Part shown: piece by piece, positions 33,587 through 41,891 of the stretch
How positions within the stretch are numbered: position 1 is the stretch's first letter
How the letters are laid out: the number at the start of each line of letters is the position of its first letter
Assembly: GCA_004292955.1 (NCBI GenBank)
Contig: RDXX01000037.1
Span: 62,001-126,000 of the forward strand
Length of the DNA stretch: 64,000 nucleotides
From: Oscillatoriales cyanobacterium
Lineage (GTDB): Bacteria; Cyanobacteriota; Cyanobacteriia; Cyanobacteriales; Microcoleaceae
Reading direction: 5' to 3'
Notes under the pieces: model-generated
Databases searched by the model: none
What the model was told of the DNA's origin: nothing
Seen by the model: only the letters and a program-made list of their open reading frames with translations
Program-made: the position numbers and the translations under genes

Positions 33587-33694
33587 ACGATCGCAAAAGT
33601 AAGAGAACTTTAATTTGAAAGTAAAGACTTCAGTCCTTACTTTTCCTATATCCTATATAATTTAACAGCAACGATTCACCGCGTCTCAAAAAAA

Positions 33695-35290
33695 ATGCCA
33701 CGCATACCTACATTAACATTCGATCGCGGAACGCTCCTACTGCACCCACCGCCCAGAGGCCGAGACTGGGCGGACTTTGCCACGTGGGACGATCGCGTGG
33801 AAAAATTTCGCATTCGAGCAATTCACTACCGCCCGCTGGTAGAATCGCTTCAGGCCGACTGCACTAACTTCACCGACGACGCCCGCGGATACGAACTACT
33901 CGAACTCGTATCCAGCGTGGCAATGCAGCCTTACCCGCACCAACAAGAAGCCCTAGCAGCTTGGCAAGAAGCAGGAAGCCAAGGAGTAGTCGTCCTCCCC
34001 ACGGCTTCGGGCAAAACTTATGTGGCCCAATTAGCCATGCAAGTCACAGGCCGCAGTACATTAGTCGTAGTACCAACTCTCGATTTAATGCACCAGTGGT
34101 ACGCTAATTTGAAAGCAGCTTTTCCCGACATCGAAATTGGATTGTTAGGCGGAGGTTCGCGGGACAAAACGCCAATTTTAGTAGCAACCTACGACAGCGC
34201 CAGCATTCACGCCGAAACCTTGGGAAATAAATACGGCTTGCTGGTGTTTGACGAATGCCACCATTTACCAACGGACTTTTATCGAGTAATATCCGAATAT
34301 GCGATCGCGCCTTTTCGACTCGGACTGACAGCAACACCCGATCGCACAGACGGACGCCACAGCGACTTACACTTCCTCATCGGCCCCACAGTATATAGCA
34401 AAAAACCCGAAGATTTAGCAGGCGACGCCTTAGCCGACCATAAAATAGTGCAAATCATGGTCAAACTGTCAAAAGAAGAAACCGATCGCTACAGCGAAGC
34501 CATGAACATTCGCAACGACTTCCTCAAACAGTCCAACATCAAAATATCCAGCCTCGAAGGATGGAAACAGTTTATCATGGCCAGCGCGCGATCGCCCCTA
34601 GGAAGGCGCGCCATGATTGCCCACCGCCAAGCCAAAGAAATCGCCCTTTGTACCGAAGGCAAATTGCGAATCTTAGCTCAAATTTTAGCCGAACACTCTC
34701 CGCAGCGCACCCTAATCTTCACCGGAGACAACGCCACAGTCTACCGAATTTCCCAAGAATTTCTCATCCCCACAATTACCCACCAAACCCCAGTCAAAGA
34801 AAGGCACGAAATCCTCGATAAATTTCGCAGCGGCGAATACAAAACCCTAGTCGCATCCCACGTTCTCAACGAAGGAGTGGACGTACCCGACGCCAGAATT
34901 GCTATTATACTGTCAGGTACGGGAAGCGAACGCGAATACATCCAAAGATTGGGTCGAGTTTTGCGAAAAAGCAGCGATGTAAATAAACTAGCAATTCTCT
35001 ACGAAGTCGTCACCGAAGACACCACCGAAGAAAGAACATCCCAGCGCCGCCGAGGCGGAATGCAAGTTCACAAACCCCAACCAAAAACACCAATAGAACC
35101 ACCACCAGCAGAATATCCAAAATTAGAAACAGTCAAACCAACACCGATTTACGGAGTCAACCGAGAGACAACCAAAAAAGCAGCAGAAACACCAGCAAAA
35201 TGGGGAGATGATGATGACATTCCCAAGACAACCAAAAAAGCCGCAGAATCACTCGCAAAATGGGGAGATGATGATGACATTCCCTGGTAG
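33695..35290 (+). CDS. XPB-like superfamily 2 DNA helicase
   Basis: A 531-residue SF2 helicase of the XPB/Ssl2 group (COG1061). N-terminal damage-recognition-like region (1-85), then motif I LPTASGKT near residue 109-116, motif II DECHH near 188, motif III GLTATPDR near 210, and in the second RecA domain SGTGSEREYIQRLGRVLRKS (motifs V-VI). The tail holds two tandem 20-residue repeats, TTKKAAE..AKWGDDDDIP, from a 60-bp DNA duplication; one ends the protein. It is followed by the DUF790/Bax1 gene, its archaeal nuclease partner in nucleotide-excision-repair-like reactions. Confidence 0.88.
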   Translation: MPRIPTLTFDRGTLLLHPPPRGRDWADFATWDDRVEKFRIRAIHYRPLVESLQADCTNFTDDARGYELLELVSSVAMQPYPHQQEALAAWQEAGSQGVVVLPTASGKTYVAQLAMQVTGRSTLVVVPTLDLMHQWYANLKAAFPDIEIGLLGGGSRDKTPILVATYDSASIHAETLGNKYGLLVFDECHHLPTDFYRVISEYAIAPFRLGLTATPDRTDGRHSDLHFLIGPTVYSKKPEDLAGDALADHKIVQIMVKLSKEETDRYSEAMNIRNDFLKQSNIKISSLEGWKQFIMASARSPLGRRAMIAHRQAKEIALCTEGKLRILAQILAEHSPQRTLIFTGDNATVYRISQEFLIPTITHQTPVKERHEILDKFRSGEYKTLVASHVLNEGVDVPDARIAIILSGTGSEREYIQRLGRVLRKSSDVNKLAILYEVVTEDTTEERTSQRRRGGMQVHKPQPKTPIEPPPAEYPKLETVKPTPIYGVNRETTKKAAETPAKWGDDDDIPKTTKKAAESLAKWGDDDDIPW

Positions 35291-35318
35291 CACGCCTAAA
35301 TTATTCCTTCTTCCTTCG

Positions 35319-35386
35319 ATCAACTGTCAACTGTCAACTGTCAACTGTCAACTGTCAACTGTCAACTGTCAACTGTCAACTGTCAA
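35319..35386. repeat. (CAACTGT)n tract between helicase and Bax1 genes
   Basis: About nine copies of TCAACTG run right up to the ATG of the DUF790 gene. They replace any usual ribosome-binding site, so translation must be leaderless-like, coupled or start further in. Confidence 0.85.
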
Positions 35387-36601
35387 ATGCTACCAACCGA
35401 TCTACTAAGCCACCGTCAAAACGGCGAATCAATCATCCCGCTACGCCTCAAGATAGATGCTAAAAACCTAGAAGCAGCTACCGAAACGATCGCCTGCTTC
35501 CAGGAGTCGATCGGCAAAACCCAAGGCGAACTCGACGGACGCTTGCTAGAATTAGAAGGCGACAGCCCCGACTATCGGCTGAAACGGGGATTAGCGCACC
35601 TCCTCAAAGGCGGTTTCTCTACTTTGGAAGTTGTTAGCCCCCTAGAACCATTGGAGTTGAGACAGCGCGTATTTGCCTTGTCAGCGCGATCGACACCCAG
35701 CCCACAATCCACCCAAATAACCCTCGAAACAGTAGCCACAGAGCTCAGCCAAGACTTAAACAGAGAAGTTTTTACCCACGAAATCAAAACAGGTTTATAC
35801 GCCGATTTAAACGAAAACAAAATCCTCACCGAATTTGACGCACCAACACCCGAAAACTTACTTCACAGATACAACCTTTCCCAAGTCCAAGGCATATTTT
35901 ACCGAGCAAGTCAAGTTCAATTAACCGCGCACCGCAACGATCCAGGAGAATACAAACTCCTCTTTCGCTATTTAAAATTATTTCAATTAATGACCTACAT
36001 CGAAGGCGATGCAGACCACGGATTTACCCTCACAATCGACGGCCCCACAAGCTTGTTCAAACCCAGCACCCGCTACGGCTTAGCCCTCGCCAAAATGCTG
36101 CCCGCACTCCTACACGTCACCAAATGGAGTATGCACTCAACTCTGCAAACCAAAGATGCTTTCAGCGGCGTTGTGAAAACAGGTAAATTCACCCTAAATT
36201 CCGACTGCGGTTTAGTCAGCCACTATCCCCCAGGCAAACCCTATGATAGTATGTTAGAAGCAGCATTTGCTGGCAGGTGGGATAGCTTAAAAACCGAGTG
36301 GAAACTCGAACGAGAAGTTGACTTAATCCCAATTCCAGGAAGCGTGATGATTCCCGACTTTCGGTTAGTCCATCCCGACGGACGAGTATTTATATTAGAA
36401 ATAGTCGGCTATTGGCGGCCGGAGTATTTGCAAAAGAAATTTGCTCAAGTACACAAATCTGGATGCGACAACTTGATTTTAGCTATTTCCGAACGGCTGA
36501 ATCTGGAAAAAGCTGGGGTTAATGTAAAAGAAGTTCCTGCAAAAATAGTTTGGTTTAAAGATAAATTGCAGCCAAAATCAGTCCTAGAAATCCTCGAATA
36601 G
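35387..36601 (+). CDS. Bax1-like nuclease (DUF790)
   Basis: A 404-residue DUF790 protein, the family of archaeal Bax1 (binds archaeal XPB). Visible parts: an N-terminal region rich in helices, central FYRASQVQLTAHRNDPGEYKLLFRYLKLF..., and the C-terminal nuclease-like core with MIPDFRLVHPDGRVFILEIVGYWRPEYLQKK, carrying an Asp...Glu pattern of the PD-(D/E)xK type. Archaeal Bax1 is a structure-specific endonuclease that works with the XPB helicase, encoded just upstream here. The first Met has no Shine-Dalgarno because it directly follows the heptamer repeat. Confidence 0.85.
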   Translation: MLPTDLLSHRQNGESIIPLRLKIDAKNLEAATETIACFQESIGKTQGELDGRLLELEGDSPDYRLKRGLAHLLKGGFSTLEVVSPLEPLELRQRVFALSARSTPSPQSTQITLETVATELSQDLNREVFTHEIKTGLYADLNENKILTEFDAPTPENLLHRYNLSQVQGIFYRASQVQLTAHRNDPGEYKLLFRYLKLFQLMTYIEGDADHGFTLTIDGPTSLFKPSTRYGLALAKMLPALLHVTKWSMHSTLQTKDAFSGVVKTGKFTLNSDCGLVSHYPPGKPYDSMLEAAFAGRWDSLKTEWKLEREVDLIPIPGSVMIPDFRLVHPDGRVFILEIVGYWRPEYLQKKFAQVHKSGCDNLILAISERLNLEKAGVNVKEVPAKIVWFKDKLQPKSVLEILE

Positions 36602-36785
36602 TACACCAATCAGTAGCAAACTTCTCTCTCCCTCTCTTCCTCTGCGGCCTCTGCGGCCTCTGCGGTTCAAACCTCTTAAATTAAATTATCCTAAAAGAAC
36701 GATCGCACATTCCAACATTCTAGTAAAATAGAAACATCCCCAAAACCTTGCCACCGCGTAGTCTCACCCCCAAACCAATCAAAAA

Positions 36786-37505
36786 ATGGTAGAAACAAGC
36801 ATTGTCGAAAAAATCAAAAAGCTGTTAGCCCTCGCCACCTCATCCAACGAAAACGAATCAACCGCTGCGGCAGCAAAAGCTTCCGTTTTACTGGCGCAGT
36901 ACAATCTCAGCCTCGCCGATTTAGGCCCCAATCACCAAGAAGAGATCGATCAAAGCGGAGTTGAGACAACATCCAAATTTGTCACTTGGAAAATGATCCT
37001 GTTTTCGGGAATTGCGGAAGCCAACGGTTGTACAGGTATGCGGAACAATTATAGTGGTAGTATGTTTTTGGTGGGAAGCTCTACAAATCTGATTGTTTGC
37101 AAGCACCTGTATGAATATTTGAGTTCTGCGATCGAGAAACGGGCGAAATATCGCAAAGGAAGCGGCCGGGGACTGGCGTATCTGAACGCTTTTCGGGTGG
37201 GATGCGCCACAAGGTTGCGACAAAGGCTGCTGGAACAAAAGCGGGAGATGGAGGAGTCGGGGATTCCGGGCTCGGTTGATACAGCGGCTACTCCTGCTAT
37301 TGTAGTGCGATCGATGTTTGAGAAGAATGAACAGGCGATCGCAGATTATTTAGAAAGCCAAGGAGTTAAAGTCAAAACCCGAGCCGGTGCTCAAATCAGC
37401 AGCGAAGTCGGTTTTAATTCCGGTTATGAAGTAGGCGACAAAATTAGCTTGCAGAAGCAAGTGCAACCGGAAGGAGAACAAAAAAAACTTAATCAATCTC
37501 TGTGA
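36786..37505 (+). CDS. DUF2786-domain protein
   Basis: A 239-residue protein. Residues 7-45 (VEKIKKLLALATSSNENESTAAAAKASVLLAQYNL) form the DUF2786 helical domain, seen in many phage and cyanobacterial proteins. The middle part (KFVTWKMILFSGIAEANGC...FLVGSSTNLIVCKHLYEYL) is the domain usually following it. The C-terminus (SEVGFNSGYEVGDKISLQ) has the typical ending. The function is unknown. A single gene, no operon. Confidence 0.75.
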   Translation: MVETSIVEKIKKLLALATSSNENESTAAAAKASVLLAQYNLSLADLGPNHQEEIDQSGVETTSKFVTWKMILFSGIAEANGCTGMRNNYSGSMFLVGSSTNLIVCKHLYEYLSSAIEKRAKYRKGSGRGLAYLNAFRVGCATRLRQRLLEQKREMEESGIPGSVDTAATPAIVVRSMFEKNEQAIADYLESQGVKVKTRAGAQISSEVGFNSGYEVGDKISLQKQVQPEGEQKKLNQSL

Positions 37506-37547
37506 GTTTAACTATAATTTCACAATCAACTTATATTGTTAATTGCT

Positions 37548-38150
37548 ATGCCCTACAGTTCTTTCACCACAATCGGTAAAGTCAAGGAAGCATTTAATCT
37601 AACCACTGTAGAAGCAGTTCGTTTTTTGCCTAACATTGACCCAATTCCCCCTTCTCAAACATTGATTGCTTTTTTGGAAGAAAGCTTACCGTTAGCCTCA
37701 TCTGCAAGCGAAAAAGCTCGTTCAGAAGGAATTATTTATCCTGTCTTGTTAGAAGCGAGACGAATTTTACAGCGACGAGTCAGTTTATTTTCAGGAGAAG
37801 ACTTCACAGTAGATGAATCAATGGGATTAAACGGCGTGTGTGATTTTCTCTTTAGCCGTTCCGAAGAAATTCTAGAAATTGAAGCACCGGCAGTTATCAT
37901 TGTGGAAGCAAAGAAATCTGACATCAGAACAGGATTCGGACAATGTATTGCTGAAATGGTGGCTGCACAAAAATTTAATGAGGCTAAGAAAAAGCCAATT
38001 CCTATCATTTACGGTTCAGTCACCAATGGCACTCAGTGGCGATTTTTGAAACTAGAAGGGCAAACAGTGACAATTGACTTGATTGATTATCCACTGCCTC
38101 CTGTCGATCAAATTTTGGGCTTTTTGGTATGGATGGCACGGGAAATTTAG
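37548..38150 (+). CDS. Hypothetical protein with PD-(D/E)xK nuclease-like core
   Basis: About 200 residues from the second Met (MPYSSFTTIG), preferred over the upstream MLIA start. The segment NGVCDFLFSR...AVIIVEAKKSDIRTGFGQCIAEM has the D...ExK...Q pattern of PD-(D/E)xK nucleases (as in type I restriction or Uma2-like proteins). The C-terminus YGSVTNGTQWRFLKLEGQ is the beta-strand commonly seen after that core. The molecular target is unknown. Confidence 0.65.
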   Translation: MPYSSFTTIGKVKEAFNLTTVEAVRFLPNIDPIPPSQTLIAFLEESLPLASSASEKARSEGIIYPVLLEARRILQRRVSLFSGEDFTVDESMGLNGVCDFLFSRSEEILEIEAPAVIIVEAKKSDIRTGFGQCIAEMVAAQKFNEAKKKPIPIIYGSVTNGTQWRFLKLEGQTVTIDLIDYPLPPVDQILGFLVWMAREI

Positions 38151-38261
38151 CTGATTTGATTTGGACTTATGCTACTGCGTCACATCAGGTAGGGTGTATA
38201 ATATAGGTAGCTGCGAATTCAAGTTAATCTATACGGGTAAAAATTTATTTTACAACTTATT

Positions 38262-38459
38262 TTACAACAAGGTTAAAACAGCAATTAAAACAGATAAGTG
38301 GATCATTGCTGAGGCGACATAAAGCTCCCTGTAAACTGGAATGAATTTTTTTGGAGACACTTTAGGAACTGCTTCACCATCTACAAACTCATAATATACG
38401 TCTCCGTCGGGCAACGCTAGAAATTCTTCTAAAGTGAGTTTGGTTCCGATTCCTACCAT
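38262..38459 (-). pseudogene. Uma2-family gene, frameshifted and truncated
   Basis: The first 40 residues (MVGIGTKLTLEEFLALPDGDVYYEFVDGEAVPKVSPKKF) are a standard Uma2/DUF820 N-terminus. After the AAAAAAA run the family sequence (HSSLQGALCRL) continues in the next frame, so one base was gained or lost. Even in that frame the gene breaks off after about 60 residues, whereas Uma2 proteins are about 190. It is a remnant. Confidence 0.7.
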
Positions 38460-38506
38460 GACTCGTAGCCCTCTCGCTAATTAATTCAAATATCAATTAT
38501 ACAAAA

Positions 38507-38812
38507 TTTCCCAACATTCCTCAAAAAAGACCCGGCGGTTGAAACCGCGGCTACAGAAACAAAACCCGCCTCCGCGGGTTGAAGAATAGGCGGTTAAAAT
38601 TACGTTATTTCCCAACATTCCTCAAAAAAGACCCGGCGGTTGAAACCGCGGCTATACAAACAAAACCCGCCTCCGCGGGTTGAAGAATAGGCGGTTAAAA
38701 TTACGTTTTATATTATTCTCTTGAGTCCGCGGAGGCGGACATTGTTTGTGTAGATGCGGTTTCAACCGCCGTCCGATCTTTGTTTGTGTAGACGCGGTTT
38801 CAACCGTACGTC
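38507..38812. repeat. Two 101-bp tandem units and further GC-rich palindromes
   Basis: TTTCCCAACATTCCTC ... GGCGGTTAAAATTACGTT occurs twice (38507 and 38608). Each unit holds two hairpins, GCGGTTGAAACCGC and CCCGCCTCCGCGGG. Related ...GCGGTTTCAACCG... palindromes fill the rest up to the gun4 stop. No gene is present. Confidence 0.85.
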
Positions 38813-39529
38813 TTACTTCACCCAAGCCCGATGAGCCATCAAAGCCGCAAATGGCTGCACTCCCCGCAACTGATTCGACAGCGGCAAATGACCCCTCGGC
38901 GCGCTCAAATCCCAAATAAACTCTTGCGGATACCGCGTCCAATTATTCCCCTTCTTCCAGCCAATTAACGGCCACAACTTATCCCAATTCTTGCCCGAAC
39001 TCAGCCAAATTTCCCGCTGTACCGAAAAGCCAAATTTGTTTTCGGAATGAACTTTCCACAGGGTATTAATTGTTTGTAAATCTGCCATAGGCAAACTTTC
39101 AACTTCCGTAAAATACAACCACTTTCTCGCGGCAGCAGTCTCGCCCGCCAACCCACAAAGTTTGTTTAAAGTCAATAAATCGGCTTCTTGAAATTCCTGT
39201 AGGGCCAATAATTGTTGCAGCGGAGTGTAGTCAATGTTAGAGTCCGATCGCAATTGCACTACTCCAGTCGGAAAATTCGCCTGCAAAAACTCCCTCGCTC
39301 TGGCAGAATCCGCACAATAAAGAATTTGGTAAGCCTTACCCATTACCGCCGTCGGTTCCTCCGACTTGCGCTCTAATAAAAATTCCATCAATACGTCCCA
39401 GCCCGCATCTGCTATGTGTTGTTGCAGCAGTTGCAGTTGAGTTTTCTCTGAACCCGACCTCAACTGTGAGCGGAGTTCGGCTGTATCGGCGGCCGAGTCT
39501 AATGGAGAAGTAGAAATCGAGTCAGTCAT
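38813..39529 (-). CDS. gun4: GUN4, magnesium-chelatase activator
   Basis: A 238-residue porphyrin-binding GUN4. The N-terminal helical bundle (about 10-85) matches cyanobacterial GUN4. The C-terminal GUN4 domain carries LQQLLALQEFQEADLLTLNKLCGLAG near residue 105-130, ESLPMADLQTINTLWKVHSENKFGFSVQREIW and the PLIGWKKGNNWTRYPQEFIWDLSAPRGHLP groove. GUN4 binds protoporphyrin IX and its Mg derivative and stimulates Mg-chelatase, the first committed step to chlorophyll. Its length (about 233 in relatives) is typical. No chelatase gene is adjacent. Confidence 0.96.
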   Translation of the reverse strand: MTDSISTSPLDSAADTAELRSQLRSGSEKTQLQLLQQHIADAGWDVLMEFLLERKSEEPTAVMGKAYQILYCADSARAREFLQANFPTGVVQLRSDSNIDYTPLQQLLALQEFQEADLLTLNKLCGLAGETAAARKWLYFTEVESLPMADLQTINTLWKVHSENKFGFSVQREIWLSSGKNWDKLWPLIGWKKGNNWTRYPQEFIWDLSAPRGHLPLSNQLRGVQPFAALMAHRAWVK

Positions 39530-39536
39530 GGGAAAC

Positions 39537-39564
39537 TATCAGCTATCAGCTATCAGCTATCAGC
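39537..39564. repeat. CTATCAG heptamer microsatellite
   Basis: Four tandem copies of CTATCAG lie immediately upstream of the gun4 start codon, in the leader. It is a different heptamer from the CAACTGT family. Confidence 0.85.
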
Positions 39565-39762
39565 AATTAGCTGAAGCCCTGGTTTTCCTCCATTGTACAA
39601 TGCTACTGACTCCGATTTACTTCTCTGTACTCCGATGGTTGTGCGCTGCACGACGAGCTAACCTCGCCGCGATCGCACATTCCTCGTCAATAGGAGCGAT
39701 CGCAAATAGCTTTACCCTCAGATTTTTGCGATCGCTCCCATGTAAAAGAGTTTTTCTTGAAC

Positions 39763-40335
39763 CTAGTCGTCCACGATGGAAACCCATGCAGAGAACGAAG
39801 GCGGAAAAAAGTTGATGTCATATTCCGAGTCTTCCCACTCTTTCACCCACAGCGGTACAACGCCCGGGCGAGGAGTTTCCGCAAAGATCCGTTCCTTGGA
39901 TTCGATCGAGTGAAATAGCTGTTTCAAAGTATCTCCCCGATCCAAAGCTTCGCTGAGGATGTCGTCCAACTCAGGATCGACCCGTTTGACGCGGTTTTTG
40001 TCCTCTTCAAGCCACAGAAGTTTCAAAGACTTCAGATCCCTCGGACTGAGAATGCTCTTGTAGTACACGCGCTTGAGCGTCGCTACGGGTTCCAACGAGC
40101 GTTCGATCCGGCGAATTTGCTGAACTCGCAGGTAGTGCCATTCCGCTAAACGCTTCCGTTCCGAAGGCGCGAGAGTTTCCTTCCCCGCTGAGTGTTTGTA
40201 GTCATAGTTAATCAAACTGCAAGCCATATTAGCCAGCAGGTGAATTAACTGTTTTTCTTTGGGTGTCGCCTGACGCCGTTCCTGGGTTCTTGTCAATACG
40301 CGCTGTCTGCGGGTAGTTTCGAGAGTATTTTCCAT
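39763..40335 (-). CDS. Conserved cyanobacterial hypothetical protein
   Basis: 190 residues from the second Met (MENTLETTRRQRVLTRTQERRQ); the track starts 17 codons earlier. It is highly charged and helical with no membrane segment: LAPSERKRLAEWHYLRVQQIRRIERSLEP, then LKSLKLLWLEEDKNRVKRVDPELDDIL, and a C-terminus rich in Trp and Phe. I do not recognise the family. Upstream is a short gap containing no operon partner. Confidence 0.6.
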   Translation of the reverse strand: MENTLETTRRQRVLTRTQERRQATPKEKQLIHLLANMACSLINYDYKHSAGKETLAPSERKRLAEWHYLRVQQIRRIERSLEPVATLKRVYYKSILSPRDLKSLKLLWLEEDKNRVKRVDPELDDILSEALDRGDTLKQLFHSIESKERIFAETPRPGVVPLWVKEWEDSEYDINFFPPSFSAWVSIVDD

Positions 40336-40609
40336 TGGGTTTTTACGAGATGAAATACGATTGTGCCAGATCCGAATCCCGAACATCAGAAGGTAAGGAA
40401 GTTCCTAGGCGGGGAAACTCCACCGACAGACTCGCCTTACCTGTTTATTTTCCCATTCACTTTGTTGAGACTTCAACTCCCCGGATTAGGTGGACTGATA
40501 TTCGGCCCGAGTTTTCACCCCCTTGAGCCAAGGTGGTGGCGACAACAAATACACCACAAACACGATCGCAATCACAACCGCAGCGCCGGCGAACCACTCA
40601 GAGGGCTAA

Positions 40610-40819
40610 TTATTTCCGGCCTTTGCCTGTCTTTACCTCTTCTTGCTCTCCATCTTCATTCGTTCCAGTGTAGTTAATGTCGGGACGACTCTCAAGAGCA
40701 GTCAAACTGCTGGTTGATGAAGATTGTGGGACGATCGCAAAAGCGCTGGCCCTGCTTGTATGGAATAAGCCGATGCCACCGGAGGCAATTACTGCTAATA
40801 CTAAGATGCTGTTTTTCAT
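40610..40819 (-). CDS. Small exported peptide (about 70 residues)
   Basis: From the ATG at 40819: MKNSILVLAVIASGGIGLFHTSRASAFA is a good Sec signal peptide with an A-x-A cleavage site. A 40-residue mature part follows with no cysteine and an acidic/basic tail (EDGEQEEVKTGKGRK). The longer start in the ORF track would bury the signal, so the internal Met is preferred. The function is unknown. Confidence 0.5.
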   Translation of the reverse strand: MKNSILVLAVIASGGIGLFHTSRASAFAIVPQSSSTSSLTALESRPDINYTGTNEDGEQEEVKTGKGRK

Positions 40820-41002
40820 GTTCGATGACCCTGATTTAACGTAGATAGACACCTTTTGGCTAACCCGATCTGTCAGAAGTGGGTTGATGCAATAGCCCAC
40901 TTGTCTTCTGATAAATCTGCCTGCCATAATCAATACAGACAGGCACACCCGAAGAGCGATCGGAAACGCCGGAAGTGACGTGTTACTTATGTCCACGATC
41001 AT

Positions 41003-41891
41003 CCACCAACCAGATTTTTTTGGGTAGTGGGGCTAAGGCCATCAGGGCGTCGATCCATCAGGGAGTTATGCCATCAGGGTGCTCATCTATCGGGTAGTTA
41101 ATTCATCAGGGCGCATCTTCTACTACAATTAGCCACAAACTTAACTTTAATCGTTGAGCCAGTGGCTAGCAGCGCACTGACAGCGCTTTTAAGAATTAAA
41201 CTTTTTGTGGATTTATCCCCAAAAGTTTGTTCTTAAAAATTCCCCCACGCGAAAGCCGGGGAAGTGTCAGCGGCATGGAATTCCATGCAATCTAAGTCAA
41301 CTAAAAAAAACGCAGATTAACGATATCTCCCACTCAAGCAGTCCTCAGCCAAACGCTGGGGTTTTTTATTGGTAGCAGCCATTCCAGTGCTTTGACTGGA
41401 CGGCATTCGGTAGCCAGCCCCCAAGGCAGAACCTTAGGCAGAACCTTAGGCAGTACCTTAAAGGCGCTGCGGTTATGAGTTTCCCTGGCAACATCATACC
41501 ATCGGGTGAAATTCAAAGTATGATTGTAAAAAAATGTGAACCCAATGGCGTTTGGGCATTTTCAATCCGGTTGAGTAAAAATTCAGATGAGGATGCGAAC
41601 GAGTACAAACAAAAAAGTGCCGGAGTACGATCGCCCTCCTGGCTGGATTTACGGTTGGTTGCAAAGATACGGTAAAGATTGACAATGACAACGCTGAGTT
41701 AGTAGACAATAGAGAAAGAGTCACAAAAATTTCAACCACAGTAACACCAGTTCAAAAAAAGAACGCAACTGTAGGTAAACTCCAAACCCTTATTGAATCA
41801 GTCATTGACCAATCTCAAATCTAAAATAGTATGAGCTGGCAATAATTGCAATTTGTAACTTTTCCATCGCACAGCATAGGGGCGCAGCATC
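41003..41891. other. 890-bp gap with repeats and a terminator
   Basis: 41039-41111 has five loosely spaced CATCAGGG or CATC(T)ATCGGG motifs, about 18 bp apart on the plus strand. A good terminator follows at 41344-41367. Three GCAGAACCTTAG units lie near 41427-41455. The short ORFs 41334, 41475 and 41494 overlap these and lack ribosome-binding sites. A small RNA ending at the terminator is conceivable. Confidence 0.4.
41344..41367 (+). terminator. Rho-independent terminator with no gene upstream
   Basis: CCTCAGC-CAAAC-GCTGGGG forms a 7-bp stem followed by TTTTTT on the plus strand. No plus-strand gene ends nearby, so it may terminate an unannotated transcript. Confidence 0.6.

Noticed and set aside
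41475-41739. ORFs 41475-41675 and 41494-41739
   Set aside because: They overlap each other on opposite strands, lack ribosome-binding sites and have no family resemblance.
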